NCBI GenBank assembly: GCA_907165135.1
Contig: OU015567.1
Coordinates: 873,001 to 937,000 of the forward strand
Length of the DNA: 64,000 nucleotides
DNA from: Oikopleura dioica
Lineage: Eukaryota; Chordata; Appendicularia; Copelata; Oikopleuridae
Reading direction: 5' to 3'
The notes beneath the pieces are model-generated. The model saw only the letters and a program-made list of their open reading frames with translations. It ran no database searches and was not told the origin of the DNA. This document shows, piece after piece, positions 20,903 through 31,152 of this stretch; the first letter of the stretch is position 1, and each line of letters opens with the position of its first letter. The position numbers were made by a program, and so were the translations under genes.

Positions 20903-21337
20903 GGGGGGTACTGAATTGTGCCGCCCTGCGCCGCCCAGCGTCGCCCGGTCCGAAACCATCCGGCTCTCATTCGACCCAACTATGACCTAGGAAACTGTTC
21001 TGAACAAGAGCGAGAGTTGGGCCCCGCCAACGCAATGAGTTCTCTACCAGAAAATGCGCGCGTAAGGGCCTCTGGCCTGTCGCGTGCTCAATTAATTAGT
21101 GATTTTATGCCAAAATCTGAGTTTGGTTGCGAATTACTCTACTGGCACCCAAAATTATAGGATTGCTTTTTTTAATTTTCAGACAATATAAATATGTCAG
21201 AATAACTAACTTTTAATGAATATCTTAATAACCCGCTTTTGAAAGACATAATATCTTCGGCTCCGGCGAGACTGGGCGACGCTGGGCGGCGCAGGGCGGC
21301 GAAGGGCGGCGCAGGGCGGCACAATTCAGTGTCTCCC
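20903..21337. mobile_element. GC-rich hAT-like MITE, 435 bp
   Basis: Long inverted repeats built of GGCGGCGCAGGGCGGC units and ending in ACAATTCAGT plus a G- or C-run. The 8-bp duplication AAAAAATT lies at 20895-20902 and 21338-21345. The empty site is visible in unit 1 near 2650-2670, so this insertion postdates the block duplication. The ORF at 20918-21160 is internal to the element and resembles no protein I know. Confidence 0.85.
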
Positions 21338-21416
21338 AAAAAATTTTATCTTTTTGTCGTTAGTTTTTTGTCGTATTATATAATATATAACTTATATTAG
21401 TTCATTAAATGAAAAT

Positions 21417-21549
21417 AGACAATCCAGCCAAAGCGATCAAAGACATCGTGCAGCTAAGCGCTTCTCAGTCCACTCCCCGTCAATTCATTCATGCTTATGA
21501 TCTACTGATTACATTCGAGCACAACAAGCATATCAACCCATGCTTTTAA
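21417..21549 (+). pseudogene. GPCR last-exon fragment
   Basis: Encodes DNPAKAIKDIVQLSASQS and then HAYDLLITFEHNKHINPCF, the end of the GPCR, joined at about 21417 to SLC43 intron sequence. The rest of the receptor is absent, so this is a duplication junction. Confidence 0.8.
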
Positions 21550-22544
21550 GCTTTTGCTAAAAACAGTAATAATATAATAGACGGGTCTTGGACCAAGACT
21601 CTTGGTTCTTGAAATCGCTTTGCAGCTGCACCGCCCCGGGAGCTCGCCTCGATCAAGCCCAAAAATTCGAGCGATCCCCCGGGGCTGCATGCCCAGATTT
21701 GATGTTAGATTGGTCCGGAAGCAGCTGAACAGGTCTTTCTCGGAAATCACCGACGATCTTTCTTTCTTGACCATATTCCGGATAACACTTTATATAAAAA
21801 TACTCGCCATCACCCGAGAAAATTACTTGTATTTAAATTTTTCAAAAGGGACAACGTATTCGAAAGTTATTGGAAGAAAGCGAAAAAGCGCTGCTATAAG
21901 CATACCTATTTTTAATTTTGCTCATAACTTTGGAAAAAATGTTCCAATTATATTTATTTTATATTTTTAAGAAAGTTCTACTGATGGCAAATAATTTTGC
22001 CATTGATCAATTTTCTTTAACTTCTTCAGTTTACTAGATTTTTATAAAAAACACACACCCTACAATCAAAAATTTAAAAAAATGACAAATCTGCTAATGA
22101 AATTGAAGTGTGATGAATATAAAAATTGTTTGCCATCACTAGAAAAATCTTTTAAAATAATAATCATAATGATTGAAGCACTATTTCAAAAGTAATGTCA
22201 AAAATACCTTAAAGGCTACTTATAGCAGGGCGATTTTGTTTTCTGGCAATAACTTTTGTTAAAATGCTCTGATTTCAAAAATTCAAAAACTAATAAATAA
22301 GTCTCATGAAGACAAAAAATTTTCGTCAAATCAGATTTTTCGTAGCTTGTACTATTTAGAATTTAACCGCGCTGCGCCGCAGGAATCAACAACGAAGCTT
22401 GCAGCTGTTACAGCTGCTTTTCTTATTTTACCTTATTAAGATACCACGCCGTGTATTATCCAGATTTTCGCGCTAGAATTTTTTCCCTCTAGCGCCTTGG
22501 TAGTATTTATAAACTCTCATTTTGAAATTTTTCCATCACAAAAA
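21550..22544. other. GPCR-distal spacer and upstream region of the C2H2-like gene
   Basis: Continues the conserved spacer (see 11714-12250) to about 21950, then about 600 bp of AT-rich sequence shared with 34260-34880. A TATTTATAAA element at 22504-22513 lies about 32 nt before the next start codon and is a plausible TATA box. Confidence 0.5.
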
Positions 22545-23616
22545 ATGCCTGCAGCAGATAGGCCACGAAGAGGGCCTCAAGTTCGCGATATTTATGTTCC
22601 TGCTAATAACGAACCAAGGTACAATGCAGCTCAGTTACGACGAATGCGAAACGGAAGACAACAAGAACGACAACGAGAAAATCAAGCCCAGCGAACGAAC
22701 AACCCAGAACGTCCAGAAGAAGTTATCGCCCGAATAACACGCGAAAATGCAAATAATCCCGCCAAAATCGCCAAGAAAATCAAAAAAACTTTAGCCCTCG
22801 TCATGAAAGGGCTTGGAAAACACGAACCTTCACTTCTGTCTCAGAAGCTCCCAATGCATCCTGATGAGTGGATCCCGGTCTTCAGAAGATTCACGGATGA
22901 ACAATGGGGCGCCCATTTCAACCCGGATCATTTTGATTCTGTTGATGATCCAAGGTGAATTTTTAAGAAATCTTTAATTTTCAAAAACATCATTTTTAAT
23001 TCTGAAACGATAATTTTTTATTTTCAGATTCGAATCCGCCGTCAAGAACTTCTTGTTCGTTGAAAGAACCGCTGATTTCGACAATGACTCCATCTTCATG
23101 GCCGAAAAATTCAAGCTGCCCAATCTTCTTGGAGAGGGAATGATCAAGGGACGACAAATTGCAACTCTCGCCGTCCCCGAATGGCAAGAGCACATTTCAG
23201 AAATTGAGCTGCGCCAGATTCTCAACGAATGTGTCGCCACAGCCATCATCACCGCCATCGTCAGCCGCTACGTCTGCCTCCACCCCAAATGCCGACTCCT
23301 CCTCAAGGACGACAAAGCCATTTTCCCCCACATCCGCGATTTTCATCCCGAGCAGCTGAAGGAAAACAGCGTTGGCCGCCGAAAGAGAAAAGCCGCCTGG
23401 AAGTACCGCTCATTAGACAACATGGATGACTGCCCAGCTGGCAAGAAATTCCTCTTTGGATTCAAGGACAAGGACTCCAACTTCTATGAAAAAGTTTCCA
23501 CTTCCGAAACGACCGTTCTCTACACTTCTCGCCACATTAACGCTTCTCCAACCCAGTTCGAGCATCCTATTCCTGTTCACAACTTTCCCGCTCATTACGA
23601 TTCTGACTCTGACTAA
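22545..23616 (+). CDS. Novel basic protein with C2H2-like finger, copy 1
   Basis: Two exons, 22545-22954 and 23028-23616, joined by a 73-nt GT-AG intron, give 332 aa. I do not recognise the family. The N-terminus is strongly basic and Arg/Asn/Gln-rich (MPAADRPRRGPQVRD, then RRMRNGRQQERQRENQ). A KKIKKTLALVMKGLGKHEP segment and an acidic exon end (DSVDDPR) follow. Exon 2 holds C-x4-C-x12-H-x4-H at residues ~220-243 (CLHPKC...HIRDFH), a C2H2-like zinc site, then a basic GRRKRKAAWK stretch and a DSDSD C-terminus. This suggests a nuclear nucleic-acid-binding protein (inference). The start is supported by the TATA-like element. AATAAA follows the stop, and the gene is convergent with the Cys-rich gene. 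Confidence 0.75.
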
Positions 23617-23697
23617 ATATTCCCTAATTTCTGTAAATAAATGCAAAAAATTGAAAATAATGCCTTTTTATTTGCAAAAGAAAGCATCATAAAATTC

Positions 23698-23860
23698 AAA
23701 AAACCTCAGCCCCCTCGGCTCCTCCCTTTTTAGGGAGCAGCTGAGGGGGCTTTTTTGCGTTCGGTCAATTTTTTAAGTCGAAAAATCAACTGACAGAACG
23801 CAAAAAAGCCCCCTCCGCCACTCCCTAAAAAGGGAGCATCCGAGGGGGCTGAGGTTTTTT
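23698..23860. repeat. Foldback element between convergent genes, copy 1
   Basis: Almost the whole segment is palindromic: AAACCTCAGCCCCCTCGG at one end pairs with CCGAGGGGGCTGAGGTTT at the other, with inner arms GCCCCCTC and GAGGGGGC around AGGGAG hairpins. It lies directly after the poly(A) signal and could act as a bidirectional terminator or RNA hairpin. Copies are at 36034-36196 and 42297-42459. Confidence 0.7.
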
Positions 23861-24035
23861 AGAGCATTCTTCCTTGATTTCAAATTCTCAAAGCCAATTT
23901 TCTTCCAGAAAACTTATTTTTTCTTAATTTTGACCCAAAATTCGATTTGAAACGATCTCGAAATCGGCCATTGTATCGTTTTGTATATCCAAGAAAAATG
24001 TTACCCTTCGCCGATTTCGCCTTGCAAAGTCCGAA

Positions 24036-26895
24036 TTAATCCTTCGCCCGAGCGAGATTCGCTTTTTGCGTTTCGTAAGGGAGATCAGAAACGGGAAGGG
24101 AATTTCTTCTCACTTTCAAATCTTGAGTAAAACTTTGAAAATTCGCGAGAGCAGGGTCACGGCCGCTTTCACCGTGCATTATCAAGACGGAGGATAGCTG
24201 CTCAGTTTCCGTATGATAGTTTCCGTATGAATCCGTATCTACGCATTCAGAGGCACCTGCGTATTTCCCCATTATTGAAGCACAAAAAGCATTAAGAACC
24301 ACATAGGCAAGACCAGACCATGCAAAGAGAATGAATCCAGGGGAAAAAAGAATCTCCGCGAAATTGTAAAGAGACATCAGTAGAAGACCTAGTTTTTAAT
24401 GACAAAGAGTTTTTTGGAAGGTCAATGATACCCCGATTTCCCGATTATTTTGATATCAGCATTGTTCTTTTTATGATAAAGAAATGATAATAACGATTTA
24501 AATATCAAAAAAATTTTATCTTTTTTGTCGTATTATATAATATATAACTTATATTAGTTCATTAAATGAAAATATTCAGTATCTTTATATGTTTACTCTT
24601 CACAATTTAAGGAGGGGGTCGACGAGAATCGGAATTTCCGTGACCAAAAATGCGGAGAAACCTGCCTCGATAGTATAATTTTTATGTTTCGGGTGGTAAG
24701 AAAAGCGTTTGAAAAATCAAAAATGTTTACAAAACATCGGTCTAGTGTTCACGAATTTTGCATTTTTGCTTGGTAAGCTTTCATTTACTCCGATTTTTAT
24801 CTGAAATTAATTTTTTTGGGCAATTTTGAGCTTCATTACGATGTTAACCAGGCCATAAACTTTCATTTAAGCATTTAATCAGCAAAATCTAAGATAAAAA
24901 ATTTTCGTCCAAATTTGAGGCACTAGCATTTCCTATAGATTTTATATACTTTATGAACTTGAAGAATTCGATCCTTTGGCCAGAAAATGGTTTAAGGGGG
25001 TACCTTAACTCGACCTAGGTACCCTTAAAAACGCCACGCTCGCCGAATGGGTTAAGCGGTGTATTCCGGCGGGTTAGTGTTTAATCAAATATGAAATACA
25101 AGCTATCTAATAAAATAAGTTAATTTTTGATATATTTTGAAAAATGGTAAATTACAGATGTTTTTTAATCATTTGATTGAGGGAATCGGAGTAAGCCCAG
25201 GGATGTGGAGGGTCATCCGTATTCCGGTGGTAGTGATGGCAGTATGTAGTAGCAACATGTTACTTTATTTCCAACTCTTGACCATAAACCCCATTTATTG
25301 ACCAAGGAAGAAAACCGACGTAATTTACACAAAAAAGGACCTTTTTTACATAGAATACAGACTTATTTTATACAGATCATAAACGGGAAGTATGCAATTA
25401 GCCTGGCCCCACGATTTTCCATTTTCTTATGTAAAATATGTCCGTTTTACTTGATAATACCCGGTCCGATCACATGCACTTACGGGCAAGGGGCGAGCAT
25501 GGGAGGGGAGGGCGGGCGAAATCACGCACCAATCTTGCGGAAAGGTTTTTTCCCTCGAAACATATATAGATTATTTTTACTAACCAAAACTTGTTATCGA
25601 GCCATATATTATTCTTGTCCAAAACATCCCAATTCTTTTCAAAATTAGTCCAACTAAAAGTACTCCAATCGTCATCGAAATGATTGCGACAGTGAACATA
25701 GTGTTGTAAAATTTCAGCGCTTCATTGCAGAGAGACTTGTTGGGACTCCAAATATCGTCCGTTCTATTTGAACATATTGTCGAGTAAAAAATTCCCTGTG
25801 ATTTAAGCTCATCTTCAATAAATGAAAATCCAAAAATAACACCTTAAAAAAAGATTAAAATTTTATATTTAACTTTTAATTTGTTAGGGCTTTCAAATTG
25901 AAAAGCAAATTTCCAATTTGAATTGGAAATGGATTGGTAATTGGCTGGATTGGAAAAAATGCGATTGGATTGGATTTTCAGTTGGTTCGTTTGACCAAAA
26001 ATTTTTTCCAATTGTGAAACCATGATCCTTATTTTTACGAGCAATTATTCAGCTCCTAATTGATAAAAAAATCATCTAAATTTGTTCAATTAAAAATTTT
26101 ATGAATCATTATTAAGGACCCACCCGTCATGATTTTAAAATATCGAAATTTAAAATTTTGACCTCGGATTCGGATTCCCTGTGCCGAAAAACCATTTTTT
26201 CGCGCCCTTAATAATCGAGTCAAAGTTTAAGAATTTGTAAGGGCGGTGCGACGCGCTTGGAAGCAAGTTTTTCACATAAAACATAAAAATCACGTTTTTT
26301 TTATTTATTTCATAAACGGAAAGTATTTTTTATCAGAAAATTTGTTGTAACAATTATTCATAGTGCACAATTAAAGAATTTTTTGCTGTTTTTATCAATT
26401 CTATATTAAAAAGAAAAAATCACTTTCGAGTGAACCCTTTACCATATCTTTATTTTTTTTCTGGTGCCCACGACATCAACCTGAGCTATATTTTGAGTCT
26501 TTAAAAATTTTTGATACTTAAGGTTATCCTAGAAATATCGATGTTTGAAACTTGAACGTATTTTTGCGACACCCTTAAGAAGTGCACAAGCGTGCTTTTA
26601 CTTCTGGTGCCCTAGACCAATTATCGGGCTACACAATCACCTCGAAATCACTTTTTGAAAAAGTTATTCCCACATGACGGAGGGGTCCTTAATGATAAAA
26701 ATCGAGCAAAAGAGTTAAAGCATTTACCGCGAATTTTTCAACTATTGAGCCCTTCATCTTGGTGTTCCATATCAAAGACTCCGAATGTTAAAATATTAAT
26801 AAAATAAATTTAACAAACTATGAATAGAGATAATTACCTCCAAAAAGCATAATTTCAATCATCACTGATACAAACCAGATCAATTGTTTCATCAT
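24036..26895 (-). CDS. SLC43 5' exons fused in frame to the Cys-rich gene 3' end
   Basis: Exons 1 (26895-26838) and 2 (25842-25585) are as in unit 1. Exon 3 starts at 24388, reads [14 protein letters not shown] to KYAGAS, then at about 24246 switches in frame into the C-terminal part of the neighbouring Cys-rich gene (ETEQLSSVLIMHGES) and stops at 24036 after LARAKD. In the other copies the Cys-rich frame continues past that point (GAATTC has become TAATTC here). A few bases at the junction (TACGGATTCATACGG) look like filler. The product would have the first membrane spans of a transporter and a foreign tail. It is a chimera by structure; whether it is expressed is unknown. Intron 1 contains a TTAA-type MITE. 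Confidence 0.6.
24389..25584. other. Intron 2 of the chimeric SLC43 copy
   Basis: Matches unit 1 intron 2 (2540-3791) with small indels, including the tRNA-half-like stretch near 25038-25080. No gene seen. Confidence 0.6.
26113..26692. mobile_element. TTAA-type MITE in SLC43 intron 1
   Basis: TTAAGGACCCACCCGTCATG at the left pairs with TTAAGGACCCCTCCGTCATG (reverse complement of the right end): 18 of 20 bases match, with TTAA on both sides. The length and lack of coding capacity fit a piggyBac-like MITE. Copies lie at 44806-45416 and 62026-62637, and a truncated one at about 38548-38717. Confidence 0.75.
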
Positions 26896-27227
26896 TTTAA
26901 GAAGAAAAATCTCCTTTCTCGTGAAATAAAAAAGGAAATCTCAATAATTCTATCCGTTTTTAATAAGCATTAAGCGTCGTTTTGGAAAGAAAGTCTGAAT
27001 CAGAAGAGTCGGATTTTACGATTTTTTGATAACGACCATGAGAAATATCGCCCTGCTTATTATCAAAAAATGAGCAAGAATGTTTTGGCAACCGAAGTGA
27101 TTTATAACAATTCAAAATATGAATAAACTCGGAGGCGCTATACATGAGAGTCATGATCATGCGAAATAATAAGATATAAAAAGAAGAACTCAAATCAAAT
27201 TTTGCTAACATCTTTCTTAATCAAAAG

Positions 27228-28762
27228 ATGTCCGACTCAAATCGAGATGTTGCGAACGCTTATAGAAATATCCTCAGAAATATCGGAGAAAATCCAGATC
27301 GAGAAGGATTGGTAAAAACACCAGCAAGAGCCGCAAAAGCGATGGAATTTTTCACCAAGGGGTACAAAGAAGACATAAACGATATCATGAATGAGGCGAT
27401 TTTCACGGAAAAAAGTGAAGAAATGGTGATCGTCCGGGGGGAACGCTACTCTAAATTACCAATTGGTAATGCATTGCCAATTTGGATAATTCATTACCAA
27501 TTTTAGGTAATGCATTACCAAACTTTCCGAAATTGGCCAATTTTGTCAAGTCAAAGAGCCAGTTCGCGCTCCGCGCCTGTTTGAAAGGATACTTTTGAGA
27601 TTTATTTACAGTTTGTTTCCATTTTTCCGGAGTCCATTTTTCCGGACACTTTTCCGATTATAAAGCATTTAAGTGGGGCACTGCAGAATTGACCTTGGTC
27701 CAATTTTCCGGATATTTTTCAAATTTTATTTACAGACCATCATTTTTTTAATAAAAAATGGAGACCGATGACTAGGTTCGTGAGGACTAGGTTCGTGTGA
27801 CTAGGTTCGTGGGTGCCATTTTGGAAAAAATGGTTCGTGTGACTAGGTTCGTGAAATTTTGATTTTTTTATGTATTTTTTGTATCTTCTCCATTTTAGGG
27901 GCAGTAAGGGAAATGGGTTGATGACTAGGTTCGTGTGACTAGGTTCGTGAAATTTTAAATAGAAAAATTTTGGGGCAGTAAGGGAAACGAACTGATGACT
28001 AGGTTCGTGTGACTAGGTTCGTGAAGACTAGGTTCGTGATGACTAGGTTCGTGTGACTAGGTTCGTGAAGACTAGGTTCCGGACATTTTTTGGAAATCTG
28101 GGGACAAAGCTAGTCCGGAAAAATGGAATCATACTGTACGTATTTTTAAGCAAAAAAATTGAAATTATTGAAAAAAATTGGTACCAATTTTTGGTAATGC
28201 AGTACCGAAAATCTTTGGTAATTTAGACGAGCGCCCCCGTCGTCCGGGACATTCGACTCTACAGTCTATGTGAACATCATCTTGTTCCGTTTTACGGAAA
28301 GGCGTATGTAGGGTACATTCCAAATGGAAAGATTATTGGTCTGAGGTAAGCCATTTATATGTATGTATTCTCATTTTTGTCATTTAAGCAAAATTGCAAG
28401 AATCGTTGACCATTTCGCGCGAAGACTCCAAGTCCAGGAGCGGCTAACTCGTCAGATAGCCGAGACTTTGGAGAAACAACTTTCTGCTCCTGGTGTTGCA
28501 GTTATGATCGAGTGCGAGTAAATATCAAATATGAGTTTTAACAGCGAGTTAAACCGCGTTCGAAATTGATTTTGTAGCATGCGTTTTGCAAAATTTCTTT
28601 TATTGCGGACATCTTTTAACCGATATTATAAGGCATATGTGTATGACAATGCGCGGCGTCGAAAAAGAGGGCTCGAAGACAGCGACATCCTGTATGCTTG
28701 GCTGCATAAAAGAAGATCAGAAATTACGCCAAGAATTTCTCTCGCTGGTGAAAAATAGATAG
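27228..28762 (+). CDS. GCH1: GTP cyclohydrolase I, unit 2 copy
   Basis: Coding pieces 27228-27437, 28248-28345, 28389-28517 and 28633-28762 match unit 1 with few substitutions (IKTP is VKTP here; SAPGVAV where unit 1 has SATGVAV). All catalytic motifs are kept. The exonic MITE (27438-28239) is 802 bp long because it hosts a second element. An ATATAAAAAG lies 45-55 nt upstream of the ATG and AATAAA follows the stop. Activity again depends on removal of the element from the transcript. Confidence 0.82.
27609..28136. mobile_element. pogo/Tc1-like MITE nested in the GCH1 MITE
   Basis: Bounded by TA dinucleotides (27607-27608 and 28137-28138). Ends CAGTTTGTTTCCATTTTTCC and, reverse-complemented, CAGTATGATTCCATTTTTCC match at 18 of 20 positions. 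Unit 1 keeps only its left edge; units 3 and 4 have 385-bp versions (46333-46717, 63553-63937). This copy is longer because of an internal tandem repeat. Confidence 0.8.
27770..28080. repeat. GACTAGGTTCGTG minisatellite
   Basis: At least a dozen GACTAGGTTCGTG units separated by GT, AG, AT or longer spacers, found only in the unit 2 copy of the nested element. It is absent from units 3 and 4, so it expanded or arrived after the block duplicated. Confidence 0.85.
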
Positions 28763-30059
28763 ATACTGTCTTTTATTGACACGATTTTTTACAATAAAGG
28801 GACACTTAAAATATTCTTTTGAAATTTGATCATCGTTGTTCAATGTTTTCAAGAAAATTACAAAAATTTATAATTTATTTTTTCTTGAAATTTTAAGCTA
28901 GGGTAAATCCCTTATACCGTCATTTTCCATCTTAAGAGCGTTTTTCAGATGACAAGGGTAGACCAAAACGCTCTTAAAATGGAAAATTTACGATCAAACT
29001 AGGATGACAGTGGGAAAAAAATGATGAATGAAAATGCGTAAAAAGAATTTTTTCCAAAACTCTAAAAATGCATCTGAGGTCATTTTTACCTATTTATGAT
29101 AAAAAAATTACGATCTTTGAATCAAAGGCTATGATTTCACCTGAAAAAAAGCGTAGAAAACAATTTTTTTCAATGATTTTTCAGGTTGAAATAAACGTTA
29201 TTCTAATTATGAATTAAAAATTCCTTAAAACGCTCTAAAGTTGGGATTTTTTCAGATAACAAAATTTGGAAAATATTGGCAAAAACGCTCTTAAGTTGGG
29301 CGCTCCTAAGATGGAAAACCACGGTAATTGAGCAATTTTTAACCAGAGGGCAATCCTAAGAGTGTGGGTCTTTATCTTGAATTTGCTCTAAACTTTTGCA
29401 CGCAACAGTGTTGGTTTTCTGAAAATTTAGACAGGGCATTGAAAATTCCAATTGACTCTGCCATTGCAAACAATTTTCGAATGGTACCACGGCCCAATAA
29501 CTCGTTGTAACGAAAAATTTATTGAAAAAACGAATAATTTGTCGCAGTACTTTTCTTTTTGAGCTTAAATCAGGTCAGTAAATCATACAAAACAAAGTTT
29601 TTCAATCTCAATGGATACCAAATGAAGTAATTATGATATTATTTAGGTTTAAATACGATTGGTTAGGAAAAAGATAAGTGTTATGGATTAGGGTTAGGCA
29701 AAAGATCTTTCTGATCCAAGCCCTTGGTAAGACCTTCGGAGAGGTTGCGGGGGCTTGGTTACGTTAAGGCTGTTTCAATGACTTATTTTTTGAATCAACA
29801 ACTTAGCCTGAACATAACGGTTTGGTTTACTACTTGATCAAAGTTTTTCACCTTGACAAATAATTCCTTCTTTAACCTAACGACCACAAATACCAACGAT
29901 GCTACAAGCTCAACAAGGGCTAAGCATGATTAATACGATGAATTTGATGATGGGTCAAACTCAACAGAATCAGCAAAATTAGCTGTTATAAATAGGTCAG
30001 ATCCACTTTATTTCTTCAGATAGACAATTTTGGAAATTAATAAAAATTTCACTCATTTT
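28763..30059. other. GCH1-CBR spacer, unit 2
   Basis: Includes the TA-type element at 28917-29324 and the short inverted repeat and Gln/Met-rich ORF noted in unit 1. No gene seen. Confidence 0.5.
28917..29324. mobile_element. TA-type (Tc1/pogo-like) MITE with visible empty site
   Basis: CCGTCATTTTCCATCTTAAG at the left pairs with CCGTGGTTTTCCATCTTAGG (reverse complement of the right end), flanked by TA. Unit 3 has the uninterrupted sequence CCCTTATAATTGAGC at about 47494-47508. Insertion therefore happened after duplication and duplicated TA. Confidence 0.88.
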
Positions 30060-31152
30060 TCAAGGGAAATTAAGCATCGATGAGCATTTTTCCATTTGGC
30101 TGAGATCTTCCAAGGGCGATGAAGCAAAGAGAAAGGACTGATTCAGCGCCATCTCTGGCAGTTTTAGGCTAAATTTTATGTTTTCCTTGAAATACTCCTT
30201 TCTCACCTTTTTGCCAGGAACTCCAGCAGTCATATTAGTATCGCAGAATCCAGGGCAAGCGGAATTTATCAGAATATTTTTTTCTCTCAGAAACCGACTT
30301 TTTGCCGTAGAGCCGGGATTTGCCAAAATGGAAGAGCGCGGAAAGAATATGCACTCGGACGCCCCGTGTTTTTCCCGCCGCAGAAGAGGGTGGTCTAAAC
30401 TTCAAATTTTTCATTTTAGGTCTTGAAGTGGAGATTTTCCCCGCCTTGGAGAAAAAGGCCCGAAGAAAGTTTTCTTCCCCCTTTTTTACGAATTTGCCGC
30501 ATTTTTTCCCCGCGGAGAAGAAAGCGGGCGCCCGAGCGCAAATTCTTTCCGCGCTCTTCCCCTTTTACGAACCCCTGCCGTAGAGCCGAACGAGATTGTT
30601 AACGAGTAGCTTCGACATGTCGTAACCTTAAAATATAACTGTATTTTCAACAAGTATTTCTTTAAAAACCGATCATCGACGTTTGTTCTGCACTTGGCCA
30701 ACCATCAGTTTGAGCCTGAGATGGGTTTTTCTGATCTTCGATGAATCTTCTGGCAATAGTATCTAATTCGTCGAAAGTTGTTTTCGCGAGTGAACTTCTA
30801 TAGAAAAATAAATGGATAAGGTGATCAAAAACTTACGAAGATAGCTTTTGCCCATAATCAAAGACGTAATTTTCCTCAAAGATGTTCGGATTCGGGTTCA
30901 AATTGAGCATTCCTCGCAGTCCGAAAAAGCTGGAAAGGACGGTCCCATCTTCTCTGCAAAATTCAGCACACTTTCTTCGTTGCTTATGTCTAGCTTTTCG
31001 ACTTGCAATTTACCGCAATTCTCTATTTCCGGGAATCCCTCCGGGTTTCTCGCTGTCGCCACAATTTTTTTAACATCTTTCTCTCCAATTAAAAGTTTGA
31101 CGCATTCAAGTCCGATTCCACGATTTCCGCCGACGACGATTGCAGTTTTCAT
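30060..31152 (-). pseudogene. Carbonyl-reductase-type SDR, unit 2 (deleted)
   Basis: Same exons as unit 1 (31152-30837, 30797-30694, 30626-30060), but exon 1 lacks 160 bp after the MGPS codons. The loss removes the LNAG and catalytic Ser region and shifts the frame, which ends in DCEECSI. The exon 2 donor is also altered (GTCCAG to GTGCAG). Exon 3 still holds YDMSK and a shortened copy of the MITE (30313-30577). This copy cannot make the enzyme. Confidence 0.85.
30313..30577. mobile_element. hAT-like MITE in CBR exon 3, unit 2 (shortened)
   Basis: CCGTAGAG duplicates at 30305-30312 and 30578-30585; both arms are kept but about 105 bp of interior is missing or replaced relative to unit 1. Confidence 0.8.

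Larger units (their letters stand above)
27438..28239. mobile_element. hAT-like MITE in GCH1, unit 2, with nested element
   Basis: Same site and arms as in unit 1, with TCGTCCGG at 27430-27437 and 28240-28247. The left junction has one more G than in unit 1. Confidence 0.8.

Noticed and set aside
27770-28080. CRISPR-like array
   Set aside because: Repeat units are 13 bp with 2-30 bp irregular spacers, in an animal genome and inside a MITE; it is a minisatellite.
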